Below are positions 17,017 to 26,191 of a DNA stretch of 64,000 bases, one piece after another (positions within the stretch are counted from its first letter, which is position 1; the number at the start of each line of letters is the position of its first letter). Location: the NCBI GenBank assembly GCA_016764915.1, contig JAESQY010000087.1:62001-126000 (forward strand), written 5' to 3'. Below the pieces are notes generated by a model that was not told the DNA's origin, did not search any database, and was given only the letters and a program-made list of their open reading frames with translations. Source of the DNA: Aliivibrio sp. (lineage in GTDB: Bacteria > Pseudomonadota > Gammaproteobacteria > Enterobacterales > Vibrionaceae). The translations under genes and the position numbers were made by a program.

Positions 17017-17568
17017 ATGGAAACGACAAGACTGATTCTAAGACAATGGAAAGAGAGTGATTTTGCGCAATATGCCAAGATGTGTGCTGATCCTGATGTG
17101 ATGAAATACTTTCCTGCTGTGCAAACTGAAACTGAAAGTTATGCTCAAGCGAACAGAGCTCGTGATTACATTACTGCTAACGGCTGGGGTTTTTGGGCCG
17201 TAGAAGTCAAATCAACAGGTGAGTTTATTGGATTTGTCGGCCTCCATGCTCAAGAAGCAAATTGTGGTATTCCTTTTGCGCCATTAATTGAAGTCGGTTG
17301 GCGATTGAATGCATCGAGTTGGGGAAACGGCTATGCACCTGAAGCTGCTAATGCAGCGTTGGAATATGCCTTCACTCAGTTGAATGTGGATGAAATATAC
17401 TCTTTTACTTCGATGCCGAATGAACCATCAAAGCGGGTAATGGAAAAGATTGGTATGGTTGATACTGGTCAGCTTTTTAATCACCCAATGGTTGTTCATG
17501 GTCATCGTATGGAGTGTCACTGTCTGTTTAAAATGACAAAACAGCAGTGGAGTGAAATTTCAAACTAG
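17017..17568 (+). CDS. GNAT acetyltransferase, RimJ/RimL type
   Basis: A 183-residue N-acetyltransferase. It opens METTRLILRQWKESD, the standard start of RimJ/RimL-like enzymes. The acetyl-CoA-binding region is EVGWRLNASSWGNGYAPEAA, with the GNGYAPEA loop corresponding to motif A. The late segment SMPNEPSKRVMEKIGM is also typical. These enzymes transfer acetyl groups to amino groups of proteins or small molecules; the substrate is not determined. AAAGGAG lies 8 bases upstream of the start. Confidence 0.9.
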   Translation: METTRLILRQWKESDFAQYAKMCADPDVMKYFPAVQTETESYAQANRARDYITANGWGFWAVEVKSTGEFIGFVGLHAQEANCGIPFAPLIEVGWRLNASSWGNGYAPEAANAALEYAFTQLNVDEIYSFTSMPNEPSKRVMEKIGMVDTGQLFNHPMVVHGHRMECHCLFKMTKQQWSEISN

Positions 17569-17608
17569 CCATATAACCATGCGAAGATGATTGGCTTTGT
17601 TCAATGAT

Positions 17609-17926
17609 TTATTGACGCTCACCTATTTTCGCTTTCACATCCCCTTCGAGCAACTCTTCGTGTTTAAGAAGAAACTCTAAAGCATCACAAAAGCTTCCTT
17701 TTTCACTGAGGGCTTGACGTGAATGATCGATGCTTCTTTCTGCCTCTCTACGCACTTCAGAGCTATTGTCGCTGTTGCTGAAAACGACATGTTTTTTAAA
17801 AACAGCTTCTAAATATTGTTGTTTACAAATTCTTTCATCTACTAACTTCTGAGTCACTTCTTCGCTAGCATATAAATTGTTAGCGAAAAAGACAGTTATT
17901 CCAATGAGCAGTATTCGGTTTTTCAT
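17609..17926 (-). CDS. Hypothetical secreted small protein
   Basis: A 105-residue protein with a clear signal peptide (MKNRILLIGITVFFANNLYA). The mature part is charged and helical, with two cysteines (DERICKQQ near residue 34 and KGSFCDAL near residue 80) that could form a disulfide in the periplasm. No family recognised. Convergent with the GNAT gene. Confidence 0.65.
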   Translation of the reverse strand: MKNRILLIGITVFFANNLYASEEVTQKLVDERICKQQYLEAVFKKHVVFSNSDNSSEVRREAERSIDHSRQALSEKGSFCDALEFLLKHEELLEGDVKAKIGERQ

Positions 17927-18084
17927 TGACGCTCCTAATGATATTAATCTTTTTAATGTAGTTTAAGACAGATGTTTACTCAATAGCAATAAATTAATGA
18001 AACCATTAACTTTGATTAATCTCTTATTCTTTATGAACATAACGATGTATAACAGATCTTTTTAAAAATGTAGGTGCAACGTAT

Positions 18085-18228
18085 ATGATGTCAAAAACCG
18101 TAATGTCAGATAAAGGATTAACATTCTCACAATTCATTCAAGGTTATTGGCGTTTGGCTGAGTGGGATATGACTCGTGAACAATGGTATCGCGTCTGGGT
18201 TGCCGCTAAAGGTCACGGTGTTGCCTAG
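18085..18228 (+). pseudogene. Internally deleted YdhF-like aldo/keto reductase remnant
   Basis: A 47-residue open frame. Its first half (LTFSQFIQGYWRLAEWDMT) resembles the N-terminus of YdhF-type aldo/keto reductases. Its last half (REQWYRVWVAAKGHGVA) resembles their extreme C-terminus. About 250 central residues, including the catalytic Asp/Tyr/Lys/His region, are absent, yet frame, start, AGGTG ribosome-binding site and stop are intact. This looks like a clean in-frame deletion, perhaps between similar MT-x-Q sequences near each end. It cannot be an active reductase. Family assignment is from memory of the two ends. Confidence 0.65.
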
Positions 18229-18386
18229 TGAAAGAGAGTAAATCGTCATTAGCGGAATATTTTTAACCATTCATTAACATAAGAGGTATTTTTTTCTATT
18301 ATTCACATCATTTAGACTCTCAGTTAGAAAGATTTTCTATTGTAATGCCTATAAAATAGAATAATAATCCAAAAAATAAGATTCTT

Positions 18387-18968
18387 GTGATGAGTATAAT
18401 GTTGAATAGTAACAATCAATCTATAACTGGTATTGAATCTGTGCCTATAGGACTTAATGAACTGGTTGAGTTTTTAAAAACATCTGAGAGCAGTCTGTCG
18501 CTTGCCATGATTAAAGGCTTATTAAAAAACCTCAGTTTGGGTGACGTGGATATTGATAAATTGGCTCTATTTGATCAGCAGCGGTATCATCGTCGGTATC
18601 TTTATAGTGATGAAAATACTCAAGTGTTGATGCTTGGTTGGCTAAATGGCCAGCGAAGTAAAATACACGATCATATGGGGTCAAACTGTGCAGTTAAGAT
18701 ACTAAAAGGCACGGCAACTGAAACCTATTTCGATACCTCCGAGAACAATCAGATCTTTGCGACAGGGTCATCCCAGTTAAATGAAGGGGAAATAACGACA
18801 AGTTGTAACGATGATAAGCACCAAATTTCAAATCTACAAGGCGGTGATCAAGCTCTCGTTACTCTGCATATTTACTCTCCCCCACTCGATGATTTTAACC
18901 TCTATTCACTTGAGTCTGCTGCGATTGAAAAACCAACTGAGAAAGATAAGTGGATGTATGAGATCTAA
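18387..18968 (+). CDS. Cysteine dioxygenase type I
   Basis: A 193-residue cupin that oxidises cysteine (or a related thiol) to its sulfinate with non-heme iron. The three-histidine metal site is His94 and His96 in KIHDHMGS plus His145 in DKHQISNL. His161 and Tyr163 in TLHIYSPPL match the second-sphere pair of the animal enzyme. Arg69/Arg70 in HRRYLY fit the substrate-carboxylate contact. Cys101 occupies the position of the cysteine that crosslinks to the tyrosine in eukaryotic enzymes and is usually glycine in bacterial ones. ATG 18390 is an equally possible start. Convergent with a cytochrome c gene two bases away. Confidence 0.86.
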   Translation: MMSIMLNSNNQSITGIESVPIGLNELVEFLKTSESSLSLAMIKGLLKNLSLGDVDIDKLALFDQQRYHRRYLYSDENTQVLMLGWLNGQRSKIHDHMGSNCAVKILKGTATETYFDTSENNQIFATGSSQLNEGEITTSCNDDKHQISNLQGGDQALVTLHIYSPPLDDFNLYSLESAAIEKPTEKDKWMYEI

Positions 18969-18970
18969 TG

Positions 18971-19285
18971 TTATTTAAACTGAGCGTAATAGGCTGCAAT
19001 ATCGGCTAAATCTTGCTGACTTAACTTAGACAATTGCGCTTTCATCATTTCTGATAAATCACCTTGGCGTTGACCGAGTAGATAGGATTGCATCGAGGAG
19101 TATAGGTAACCTTGGTTTTGTCCACTTAAGTTCGGGTAACCAGGGGCAATCGCTTCACCTTTAATGCCATGACAAAATTGACAGCTGGGTATCTTTCTTG
19201 CGCCTAATTCAGCGTTGCCAATGAGTTGCTCAGCTATTGTTTGCGCTGAAAACAGCATAAAAGCGATGACGATAATGTTTTTCAT
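18971..19285 (-). CDS. Periplasmic class I cytochrome c
   Basis: A 104-residue secreted cytochrome. The signal peptide ends near QTIA-EQ (residue 18). A single heme c motif CQFCH is at residues 35-39, and Met80 or Met81 is the probable distal ligand. The C-terminal helix LSQQDLADIAAYYA is typical of the c4/c5-like, single-domain group. It shuttles electrons between periplasmic or membrane partners. Single gene, divergent from nothing close; its end faces the cysteine dioxygenase gene. Confidence 0.9.
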   Translation of the reverse strand: MKNIIVIAFMLFSAQTIAEQLIGNAELGARKIPSCQFCHGIKGEAIAPGYPNLSGQNQGYLYSSMQSYLLGQRQGDLSEMMKAQLSKLSQQDLADIAAYYAQFK

Positions 19286-19345
19286 GATTAGCTCAATGGT
19301 TAAAGAGCCACATTATAAAGCTTACAGTAACGGGAAGCTCAAACA

Positions 19346-19382
19346 AAAAAGCACCCACCATAGAGACTATGCGGATGCTTTA
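19346..19382 (-). terminator. Terminator of talB
   Basis: On the minus strand AAGCATCCGCATAG-tct-CTATGGTGGGTGCTT forms a long stem with two mismatched steps, followed by TTTTTTG. It lies 20 bases after the talB stop. Confidence 0.75.
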
Positions 19383-19401
19383 ATTAAATAATGATGAAAA
19401 G

Positions 19402-20352
19402 TTATAGACGTGCAGCGATCATTGTTTCTAGTTTACCTTGGTCAAGCGCAAAATTACGGATACCTTCAGCTAACTTCTCAATGGCCATTGGGTCTTGGTT
19501 ATGATCCCATAAGAATTCACTGTGTGTCATTGGAGCAGGGGCTGCTTTCACTTCAACATCACTAGACAGTTTTCTTTCAACGACACCTTCAGAGTCTTCT
19601 AGGTCTTGTAGTAGCTGAGGGCTGATAGTTAGACGGTCACAACCAGCAAGTTCTAGAATTTCACCGATATTTCTGAAGCTAGCACCCATTACTACTGTAT
19701 TGTAGCCGTGCTGTTTGTAGTAGTTGTAGATTGCAGAAACTGAGATAACACCAGGATCTTCACTTGGCTCAAAATCTTTACCTTCACGGGCTTTGTACCA
19801 ATCCATGATACGGCCAACAAAAGGTGAGATAAGGAATACACCAGCTTCAGCACATGCGCGCGCTTGTGCAAACGAGAAAAGAAGTGTTAGGTTACAGTTG
19901 ATGCCTTCTTTTTCAAGAACTTCAGCAGCGCGAATGCCTTCCCAAGTAGACGCAAGTTTAATCAGAATGCGGTCATTAGTAACGCCTGCGTCATTGTACA
20001 TTTTAATTAGTTGGCGAGCTTTAGTAATGCTGCCTTCGGTATCGTAAGACAATCTTGCATCTACTTCAGTCGAGATACGACCAGGTACGACTTTTAAGAT
20101 CTCTTTACCGATGTTAACAGCCAACATGTCACATGTGTCTTGAACTTGTTGTGATTTATCTTGGCTTTGCGCCTTTGCATACTCAATAGAGGCATCAATC
20201 AAAGGTGCATACTCTTTGATTTGCGCCGCTTTAAGGATTAAAGATGGATTGGTTGTAGCATCTTCAGGTTGGTACTTACTGATTGCTTCAATGTCACCAG
20301 TATCGGCAACTACAGTAGTTAGCTTGCGAAGTTGTTCTAATTTAGTGCTCAT
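19402..20352 (-). CDS. talB: Transaldolase
   Basis: A 316-residue transaldolase of the non-oxidative pentose phosphate pathway; it moves a dihydroxyacetone unit between sugar phosphates in the cytoplasm. The N-terminus [20 protein letters not shown] and segment [14 protein letters not shown] are diagnostic. The Schiff-base lysine is Lys132 in [11 protein letters not shown], the same number as in E. coli TalB. An upstream in-frame ATG at 20454 would add 34 unlike-family residues; AAAGG before ATG 20352 and the family length decide for 20352. A terminator follows. Confidence 0.96.
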   Translation of the reverse strand: MSTKLEQLRKLTTVVADTGDIEAISKYQPEDATTNPSLILKAAQIKEYAPLIDASIEYAKAQSQDKSQQVQDTCDMLAVNIGKEILKVVPGRISTEVDARLSYDTEGSITKARQLIKMYNDAGVTNDRILIKLASTWEGIRAAEVLEKEGINCNLTLLFSFAQARACAEAGVFLISPFVGRIMDWYKAREGKDFEPSEDPGVISVSAIYNYYKQHGYNTVVMGASFRNIGEILELAGCDRLTISPQLLQDLEDSEGVVERKLSSDVEVKAAPAPMTHSEFLWDHNQDPMAIEKLAEGIRNFALDQGKLETMIAARL

Positions 20353-20526
20353 CTTTACGCCTTTAATATAAAGTGTGGTTAGAAAATTTACGGTAAATCT
20401 AGATCTGCTATGATTGTGATTTGTTGTCTGATTGTCAATTAAATCGGTCATCATATTTGTGAAGAGAGTAGGATTTATTGGATAAATGCTATGCCAAGCG
20501 ATTGCATAGGCACTGTTTAGGCCTAC

Positions 20527-21990
20527 TTAGGACAAAAGCTGTGCAAGAGTTAGTGGTCCATCTGTAATGCCTATCGCGTGGGCTGGTGTTACGCCATTAG
20601 TATCTTGGCGACATAAATTATGCCAAGCACGATAAATATCAAGCAAAGGAGCTAACCCTCCGGGTCTAAGCCTTCGACGAGGCTCATCAACTAGACTGGT
20701 GAAGTGCTGATAGAAATTTCGTTGAAATTGTTCAACGAGGGTGGTCGATGCGTGTTCAAGCCAGTAGTTATCGTCAGGAGCGTGCTCAGTTTGATGGCAG
20801 ATACCTTTACCGCTGTTTTCAGACTGATCAATTGCCCATCGGTCACGCCACCAGCCGATAATCGAAATATCAACTTTTGAACTCTTTGCCCAATTGTTAT
20901 CTTCCATAACACAAACCAAATCAATGGATTTATCTTTTATACGCTTTAAAAAGACAGACATCGCTGCTGATCGTAATAATGGCTCTTGCGGCATAAACAG
21001 TTCGATGTGTTTAAATTCAGAAAGATTCTGAACGAGCGTTAAATAGTGAGCACTTGAAGTATAGGGTGCTCGTACTACAGCTCCTTTAGACGGGTAATTT
21101 ATGGTGCCCAAATGACTTAAGGGGTCTTCAACGTTACCACGGGATAAAATGCGCTTATATTTTTGTTCTATCCGCGATTTTACCGTCCCAGTATTCGTTA
21201 TGTTCTTGTGATCAAATCCGACAAAGTCGCTTGAAACATATTGAGGCTCTGAGCAGTAAGGGTCGTGAGATTGACCTGAAGATGCTTGACCTTCTGATGA
21301 GTAGTTAATATCTTGAGATAATATATATCCAGTATGAGCTTCACCAGTGGCGAACCAAAATACGCCGTTATCACTAATAGGCTGAAGCGGTACAACAGAA
21401 GATGCAATGCTAATCGAGCTTTTAACTTGTTGGTGATAAAGTCGGGCATCAAATAGATATAACTGTCTTCTACAGCGGCTAGCAATCGTATTTAATTGGT
21501 CATAAAAAGTTTTTGGATTTATCGAGAGCTTACGACAAATTTCTCTCACATTATAGCCGGTAAACAGCAGTGCGAGTAATTTCTGTTGAACTAAAAGGTA
21601 GCGATTGCCGCCAGACCAACGGTCAACAAATGTGCTGTGACATGATCTACAGCGGTAGCGTTGGCGATCACCACTATAACCGAAAGCATGATAATGTTCA
21701 CGGTGGGTGAGTACATCTAAACCAAAGTTAGCACAGCTAGTGCGATTACAACAAGCTAACTTACTACTATGAAGAGCTTTTAAACGTTGCTGCTCAATGA
21801 GAACAGCACGGTTATTGAGCAGGGGAGGAAAAGCACCACACTGTTTACATATCATCGCAGGGTGTAAAGGGTTGTCACGTTGCAACAGATAATACTGCGC
21901 ATCGCTCAGGCCAAAGTTATCACACGCCAATGTTTTACAAAAGTTGAGTTGTAACCCCTCTTCTGCGGATGGTAGTTTACTTGTTAACAC
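20527..21990 (-). CDS. Zinc-ribbon/HTH protein resembling IS-type transposases
   Basis: A 487-residue protein. Several Cys pairs occur in the first 130 residues (CKTLACDNFG, CKQCG, CCNRTSC, YRCRSCHSTF), the last being like the InsA zinc ribbon of IS1-type elements. A helix-turn-helix follows (GYNVREICRKLSINPKTFYDQL, about 145-166). The rest is a long region of unclear fold, with acidic residues in EDNNWAKSSKVD and an ending that aligns with nothing I recognise. I find no terminal inverted repeats or target duplications around it, and it is a single intact gene, so it may be a domesticated transposase-like protein. Function unknown. Confidence 0.6.
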   Translation of the reverse strand: MLTSKLPSAEEGLQLNFCKTLACDNFGLSDAQYYLLQRDNPLHPAMICKQCGAFPPLLNNRAVLIEQQRLKALHSSKLACCNRTSCANFGLDVLTHREHYHAFGYSGDRQRYRCRSCHSTFVDRWSGGNRYLLVQQKLLALLFTGYNVREICRKLSINPKTFYDQLNTIASRCRRQLYLFDARLYHQQVKSSISIASSVVPLQPISDNGVFWFATGEAHTGYILSQDINYSSEGQASSGQSHDPYCSEPQYVSSDFVGFDHKNITNTGTVKSRIEQKYKRILSRGNVEDPLSHLGTINYPSKGAVVRAPYTSSAHYLTLVQNLSEFKHIELFMPQEPLLRSAAMSVFLKRIKDKSIDLVCVMEDNNWAKSSKVDISIIGWWRDRWAIDQSENSGKGICHQTEHAPDDNYWLEHASTTLVEQFQRNFYQHFTSLVDEPRRRLRPGGLAPLLDIYRAWHNLCRQDTNGVTPAHAIGITDGPLTLAQLLS

Positions 21991-22144
21991 TTTTCTCCCC
22001 TAAATGTAGAGTGAACGTTTTAAGCAACATTATAGTAGAGCTGAAAAAGCCTCAGTCATGAGAAGCTCATCACAGATTGAAGTCAGCAATGAGCCATTAC
22101 GATAGTTGATAACCAAATTTGTTTAAATTGTGAGATTTGCTGTC

Positions 22145-22981
22145 TTATTCAGTGCTCACTGTTACTTCATATGAGCCAAATTTTCGGATATTAATAACGC
22201 CAGTATCAAAAATTAGATATTGCCCTTTTATTCCAAGTAGAGTTCCCATAACTTCTGGTTGTTTATCAAAATTGTGACTGATTATTTTGGTTGGAAATTC
22301 AGTCACGTCGTAGTCAATATTAATCACATCGTTATCAAGCTGCTCAATGGAGTCGTCACCAAATGTCTTTTTTAATGCCGTTAATTGCTCATTGATAGTT
22401 GGGATTAGCTCGGCCGCTCGCTGCTTTAAGTCGATATCTGCAGCATTTCCTTTGAGTAAAGCACGCCAGTTAGTTTTATCGGCTATCTGCTTGGCCAATT
22501 CGATTTCAATTAAACCTGATAGTTTTCGATTAGACACTCTAAATATAGGTAACGCTTGAGTTGCTCCTTGATCAATCCAGCGAGTGGGAATTTGCGTATG
22601 CCGAGTGATCCCAACCTTAATGCTAGACGTGTTTGAGAGGTAGACATAATGATCAGACATACATACATCTTCTGCCCATTCCGGTTCACGGCATGTACCT
22701 TGGTCGAAATGACAGGTTTCTGGTTTCATCATACACATATCGCAACGTGCTAATTTTTTCATGCAAACATAGCAATGACCTTGAGAGTAGCTCTTTTTGG
22801 TCTTCTTACTGCAGTTACTACAGTAAATATTGCCTGTGTGAATGAGGGTGATATTTTGACCAATTAATTCAGTGAGGTTAATGCTATGTTCGCCGATAGG
22901 CAGGTGATAACAAACTGAACCATCTTCGCTATTTAGTGAAGAGGTCATCTTACTTAACGTTCCAGTGTAAACATTGCTCAT
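22145..22981 (-). CDS. DUF2797 family protein
   Basis: A 278-residue protein. The first half carries a dense set of cysteines (CSNCSKK, CYVCMKK, CDMCMMKPETC, GTCREPEW) likely binding zinc or a cluster. The middle shows HYVYLSNTSSIKVGITR and PTRWIDQGA, which recall the YxxG/R core of GIY-YIG-type folds; this is my inference. The overall order matches the DUF2797 family, whose function is not established. Single gene, divergent from the DEAD-box helicase gene. Confidence 0.8.
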   Translation of the reverse strand: MSNVYTGTLSKMTSSLNSEDGSVCYHLPIGEHSINLTELIGQNITLIHTGNIYCSNCSKKTKKSYSQGHCYVCMKKLARCDMCMMKPETCHFDQGTCREPEWAEDVCMSDHYVYLSNTSSIKVGITRHTQIPTRWIDQGATQALPIFRVSNRKLSGLIEIELAKQIADKTNWRALLKGNAADIDLKQRAAELIPTINEQLTALKKTFGDDSIEQLDNDVINIDYDVTEFPTKIISHNFDKQPEVMGTLLGIKGQYLIFDTGVINIRKFGSYEVTVSTE

Positions 22982-23090
22982 AATGATTCTTTCTTAGTTT
23001 AATTATGTGAGCATCATAACAAAGAGACACGGTCTGGTAACATCATATTGATGAAATTAAATCTAGCGCTGAAGTTATATTCTGTGAGGG

Positions 23091-23118
23091 TTGTTGTGCT
23101 ACAATCCTTGCCTATAAT
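23091..23118 (+). promoter_or_regulatory. Promoter of the DEAD-box helicase gene
   Basis: TTGTTG (23091-23096), a 16-base spacer and a perfect TATAAT (23113-23118) form a sigma-70 promoter about 50 bases before the coding start. The -10 lies within the palindrome CTATAATTATAG. Confidence 0.5.
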
Positions 23119-23167
23119 TATAGCTGAACATTAAAGCGTATAACGCCTGTACAAACTGGAGCGACAC

Positions 23168-24502
23168 TTGCAATTTAAAGAACTTGGTTTAGATAACCGC
23201 CTGCTGAAAACATTACAAACGTACGATTTTAAAAGTGCAACTGAAATTCAGAGAATGGCGATTCCCGTTGCGATGGCAGGAAAAGATCTGTTGGCGTCAT
23301 CTAAAACAGGCTCAGGTAAAACACTGGCGTTTGTGCTTCCGTTACTACACCGCTGCTTGAAAAATAAAGCCTACTCAAAACGTGATCCACGTGTATTGAT
23401 ACTTGCCCCGACACGTGAATTAGCAAAACAGGTATACGGTCAACTTAAAATGATGTTATCTGGCCTGTCATACGATGCGGCCTTGATTGTTGGTGGTGAG
23501 AATTTTAATGATCAGTGCAAAGCATTAAAAAAATACCCACGATTGATTGTTGCCACTCCTGGACGACTCGCTAATCACCTGGATCAAAAGTCTCTGTTTT
23601 TGGATGGACTGGATACGTTAATATTTGATGAAGCCGATCGCATGATGGATTTAGGTTTTTTTGAGCAACTGCAACAGATCCATAAAGCAGCACATCACCG
23701 TCGTCGTCAAACACTGATGTTTTCAGCAACACTTGATCATGCTGAAGTTAATAAGTTTGCAGGAGAGTTACAAAATTCGCCTAAACGTATTGCTGTTGGT
23801 ATGGCAAATGAAGAACACAAGGATATTACTCAAGAGTTCTATTTGTGTGATCATTTGGACCATAAAGAAGCGTTACTGAATAAAATTATTGAGATGGTAG
23901 AGTATCGTCAAATCATCATCTTTACCGCAACACGTAATGATACTGATCGTTTGACTGAAGCGTTAAATGAGAAGAAATTAAAAGCGGTTGCACTCAGTGG
24001 TGAAATGAATCAAGCCTCAAGAAACAACATCATGAGCCAATTTGAACGTGTTGTTCATAAAATCTTGGTGACTACGGATGTGGCTTCTCGCGGTTTAGAT
24101 TTAACCAGCGTGACTCATGTAATCAACTTCGATATGCCAAAACACAGTGAGGAGTATGTACACCGTGTAGGACGTACCGGGCGTGCTGGTAACAAAGGCA
24201 CTGCGATTTCGTTGATCGGGCCAAAAGACTGGGTTAATTTTAAGAATGTTGAATCATTCTTACAGCAATCCATCTCTTTTTCTGAACTAGATGGGTTAAA
24301 AGGGAAGTTTAAAGGTTTAAAACCAAAACCAATCAAACCAGTAGTTAGAAAATCGAGCAGTAAAGTCGTCGAAAATAAGAAAAAGCAAGTGACTAAAAAG
24401 CCAAAGAATCGCGATAAGAGTTTTTATAAAACAGTTGCTGTTGGCGATGATGTATTTATGCCAAAGAAAAAACCAAGAATCAGCGACGAAGCACCAGAAT
24501 AA
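23168..24502 (+). CDS. DEAD-box ATP-dependent RNA helicase
   Basis: A 444-residue helicase. Motifs in order: Q-motif with TEIQRMAIP (about 25-33), Walker A SSKTGSGKT (44-52), PTRELA (81-86), ATPGR, DEAD (154-157), SAT (186-188), and HRVGRTGRAG near 328-337. A lysine-rich tail (about 380-444) probably adds non-specific RNA binding. It unwinds RNA duplexes, as in ribosome assembly or cold adaptation. I cannot assign it to RhlE, SrmB or DeaD with confidence. It begins at a TTG preceded by GGAG at good spacing, an unusual but supported start. Confidence 0.93.
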   Translation: MQFKELGLDNRLLKTLQTYDFKSATEIQRMAIPVAMAGKDLLASSKTGSGKTLAFVLPLLHRCLKNKAYSKRDPRVLILAPTRELAKQVYGQLKMMLSGLSYDAALIVGGENFNDQCKALKKYPRLIVATPGRLANHLDQKSLFLDGLDTLIFDEADRMMDLGFFEQLQQIHKAAHHRRRQTLMFSATLDHAEVNKFAGELQNSPKRIAVGMANEEHKDITQEFYLCDHLDHKEALLNKIIEMVEYRQIIIFTATRNDTDRLTEALNEKKLKAVALSGEMNQASRNNIMSQFERVVHKILVTTDVASRGLDLTSVTHVINFDMPKHSEEYVHRVGRTGRAGNKGTAISLIGPKDWVNFKNVESFLQQSISFSELDGLKGKFKGLKPKPIKPVVRKSSSKVVENKKKQVTKKPKNRDKSFYKTVAVGDDVFMPKKKPRISDEAPE

Positions 24503-24536
24503 AGTCGCAAAGATATCGAATTAGATTAATCATAAT

Positions 24537-24574
24537 AAAACCCCGGTAACGATTAAAGTTACCGGGGTTTTTTA
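24537..24574. terminator. Bidirectional terminator between helicase and yjiH-like gene
   Basis: AAAACCCCGGTAAC-gattaaa-GTTACCGGGGTTTT is a perfect 14-bp stem flanked by A- and T-runs, serving both convergent genes. Confidence 0.9.
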
Positions 24575-24591
24575 ATGGAATATCAATATGA

Positions 24592-25959
24592 TTAGAAAAT
24601 GAGGTGAGCGACTCCAGCAATAACGGGAAGCGTCACTAAAGTACGTAGAATGAAAATAACAAAAAGCTCAAACATATTAACCGGTATCTTACTACCAAGT
24701 AGCAAGGCACCAACTTCCGACATGTAAATTAGCTGAGTAACAGACATTGCGGCGATAACGAAACGTGTCATGTCACTCTCTATGGATGCCGCTAGGATGG
24801 CCGGAATAAACATATCTGCAAAACCCACTACGATGGTTTGAGATGCAGCAACAGCCTCTGGGATTGCGAGGAGTTCAAGCAGAGGAATAAACGGTTGGCC
24901 CAAAATAGAAAATATAGGGGTGTATTCTGCAATCATAAGAGCAACGGTGCCTAAAGCCATTACTATCGGTAGTACACCAAAGACCATATCGACTGCGTTT
25001 TTAAGTCCTTCTATGAATACAGAACGCAGTGATGTCACTTGAGCCGCTTTATCGACGGCCAGTTTCATTCCCCAACTAAAGCTATTATATCCATCTGGGA
25101 TTAAGTCTGATGTTGCATCACGCTCTGTGCCATCAATGAAGATATCTTTTTTCCAACGCAGGGGAGGGAGGCGAGGAACGATCACCGCAGCAGCCAAACC
25201 AGCTAAACAAACAGTCAGGTAAAAAGGTAAAAAATATTGCTCAAGATTGACTTGTGCAATAACCACTAAACTGAAAGTAATCGAGACCGCAGAGAAGGTC
25301 GTACCGACCACCGCAGCTTCTCGTTGGGTGTAGAATTTCTTCTCATATTGTTTACTGGTTAATAATATACCTACACTACCGTCACCCAGCCACGATGCCA
25401 TACAATCGATAGCAGAACGACCCGGTAGATTAAACAGAGGACGCATTATTTTGCTTAATAACGTGCCGAAAAGCTCTAACAAACCAAAATTAAGTAGCAG
25501 AGGTAATAACAAACCGGCAAAAATAAAGACAGAAAACAACACAGGTAAAAGGTCATTTAAAACAAGCCCACCAGTATTCGCCTCCCATATTGCGTTTGGA
25601 CCGAGCTCAAAGAATGTTGCGACTGCAAACATGCCACCAAGTAAACGCACGAAAAACCAGGTTAGCGATGGGTTAAATAGACTGTTTAAAAAGTCGTTAT
25701 TGATAATAAATGGTGGTTTGATGATACGAGTAAAAATAGAGGCTATGCTCATGGTCGCTATAATTAGTGAGACCATAGCGACTAAGTAACCTTCAAAAAC
25801 GGACTGGATTAATTTGGCTAATACGGCGACAGGTATCGTTATGTTTCCTTGATAACTGATCGGAGCCATGAATACAAACAGTCCAATTAAAGAGGGTATC
25901 AAGAAGGTTAAAAATGATTTTTTATTCGAGGGGTGATCGTTACTACTTGAGTTTTGCAT
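24592..25959 (-). CDS. YjiH family membrane protein (nucleoside-recognition/GATE domain)
   Basis: A 455-residue integral membrane protein with about ten predicted helices. Two Gate-like segments are seen, one around IDCMASWLGDGSVGILLTS and one near PEAVAASQTIVVGFADMF. The family is built around the nucleoside-recognition (Gate) domain and is suspected to transport or sense small molecules, but its substrate is not known. Length fits the single-chain YjiH type, as opposed to the split YjiG/YjiH pair of E. coli. Single gene. Confidence 0.82.
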   Translation of the reverse strand: MQNSSSNDHPSNKKSFLTFLIPSLIGLFVFMAPISYQGNITIPVAVLAKLIQSVFEGYLVAMVSLIIATMSIASIFTRIIKPPFIINNDFLNSLFNPSLTWFFVRLLGGMFAVATFFELGPNAIWEANTGGLVLNDLLPVLFSVFIFAGLLLPLLLNFGLLELFGTLLSKIMRPLFNLPGRSAIDCMASWLGDGSVGILLTSKQYEKKFYTQREAAVVGTTFSAVSITFSLVVIAQVNLEQYFLPFYLTVCLAGLAAAVIVPRLPPLRWKKDIFIDGTERDATSDLIPDGYNSFSWGMKLAVDKAAQVTSLRSVFIEGLKNAVDMVFGVLPIVMALGTVALMIAEYTPIFSILGQPFIPLLELLAIPEAVAASQTIVVGFADMFIPAILAASIESDMTRFVIAAMSVTQLIYMSEVGALLLGSKIPVNMFELFVIFILRTLVTLPVIAGVAHLIF

Positions 25960-26191
25960 TATTATCTCAACTATTAGTCAATGTCATGCCGAATCCGTGG
26001 CATATATATTCACTAAACATCCGTATTCATTCAGTAGTGGAAGATTACAGGTTTTATGTAAGATATGGAATAGTATGCAGATAAAAAAATAAATACGCAC
26101 TAATCTACTGAAAGGTAGCTAATCAATGACATGATATTACTAGGTGTGAGATATGTCTTATTCAAGAGAATAAGACATATTAGAGAGTAGG

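Noticed and set aside
20353-20454. N-terminal extension of transaldolase
   Set aside because: The family start [11 protein letters not shown] at 20352 has its own ribosome-binding site and gives the standard length.
20484-20520. Weak hairpin CTATGC-N9-GCATAG between the zinc-ribbon gene and talB
   Set aside because: The stem is short and lacks a T-run, so I do not call it a terminator.
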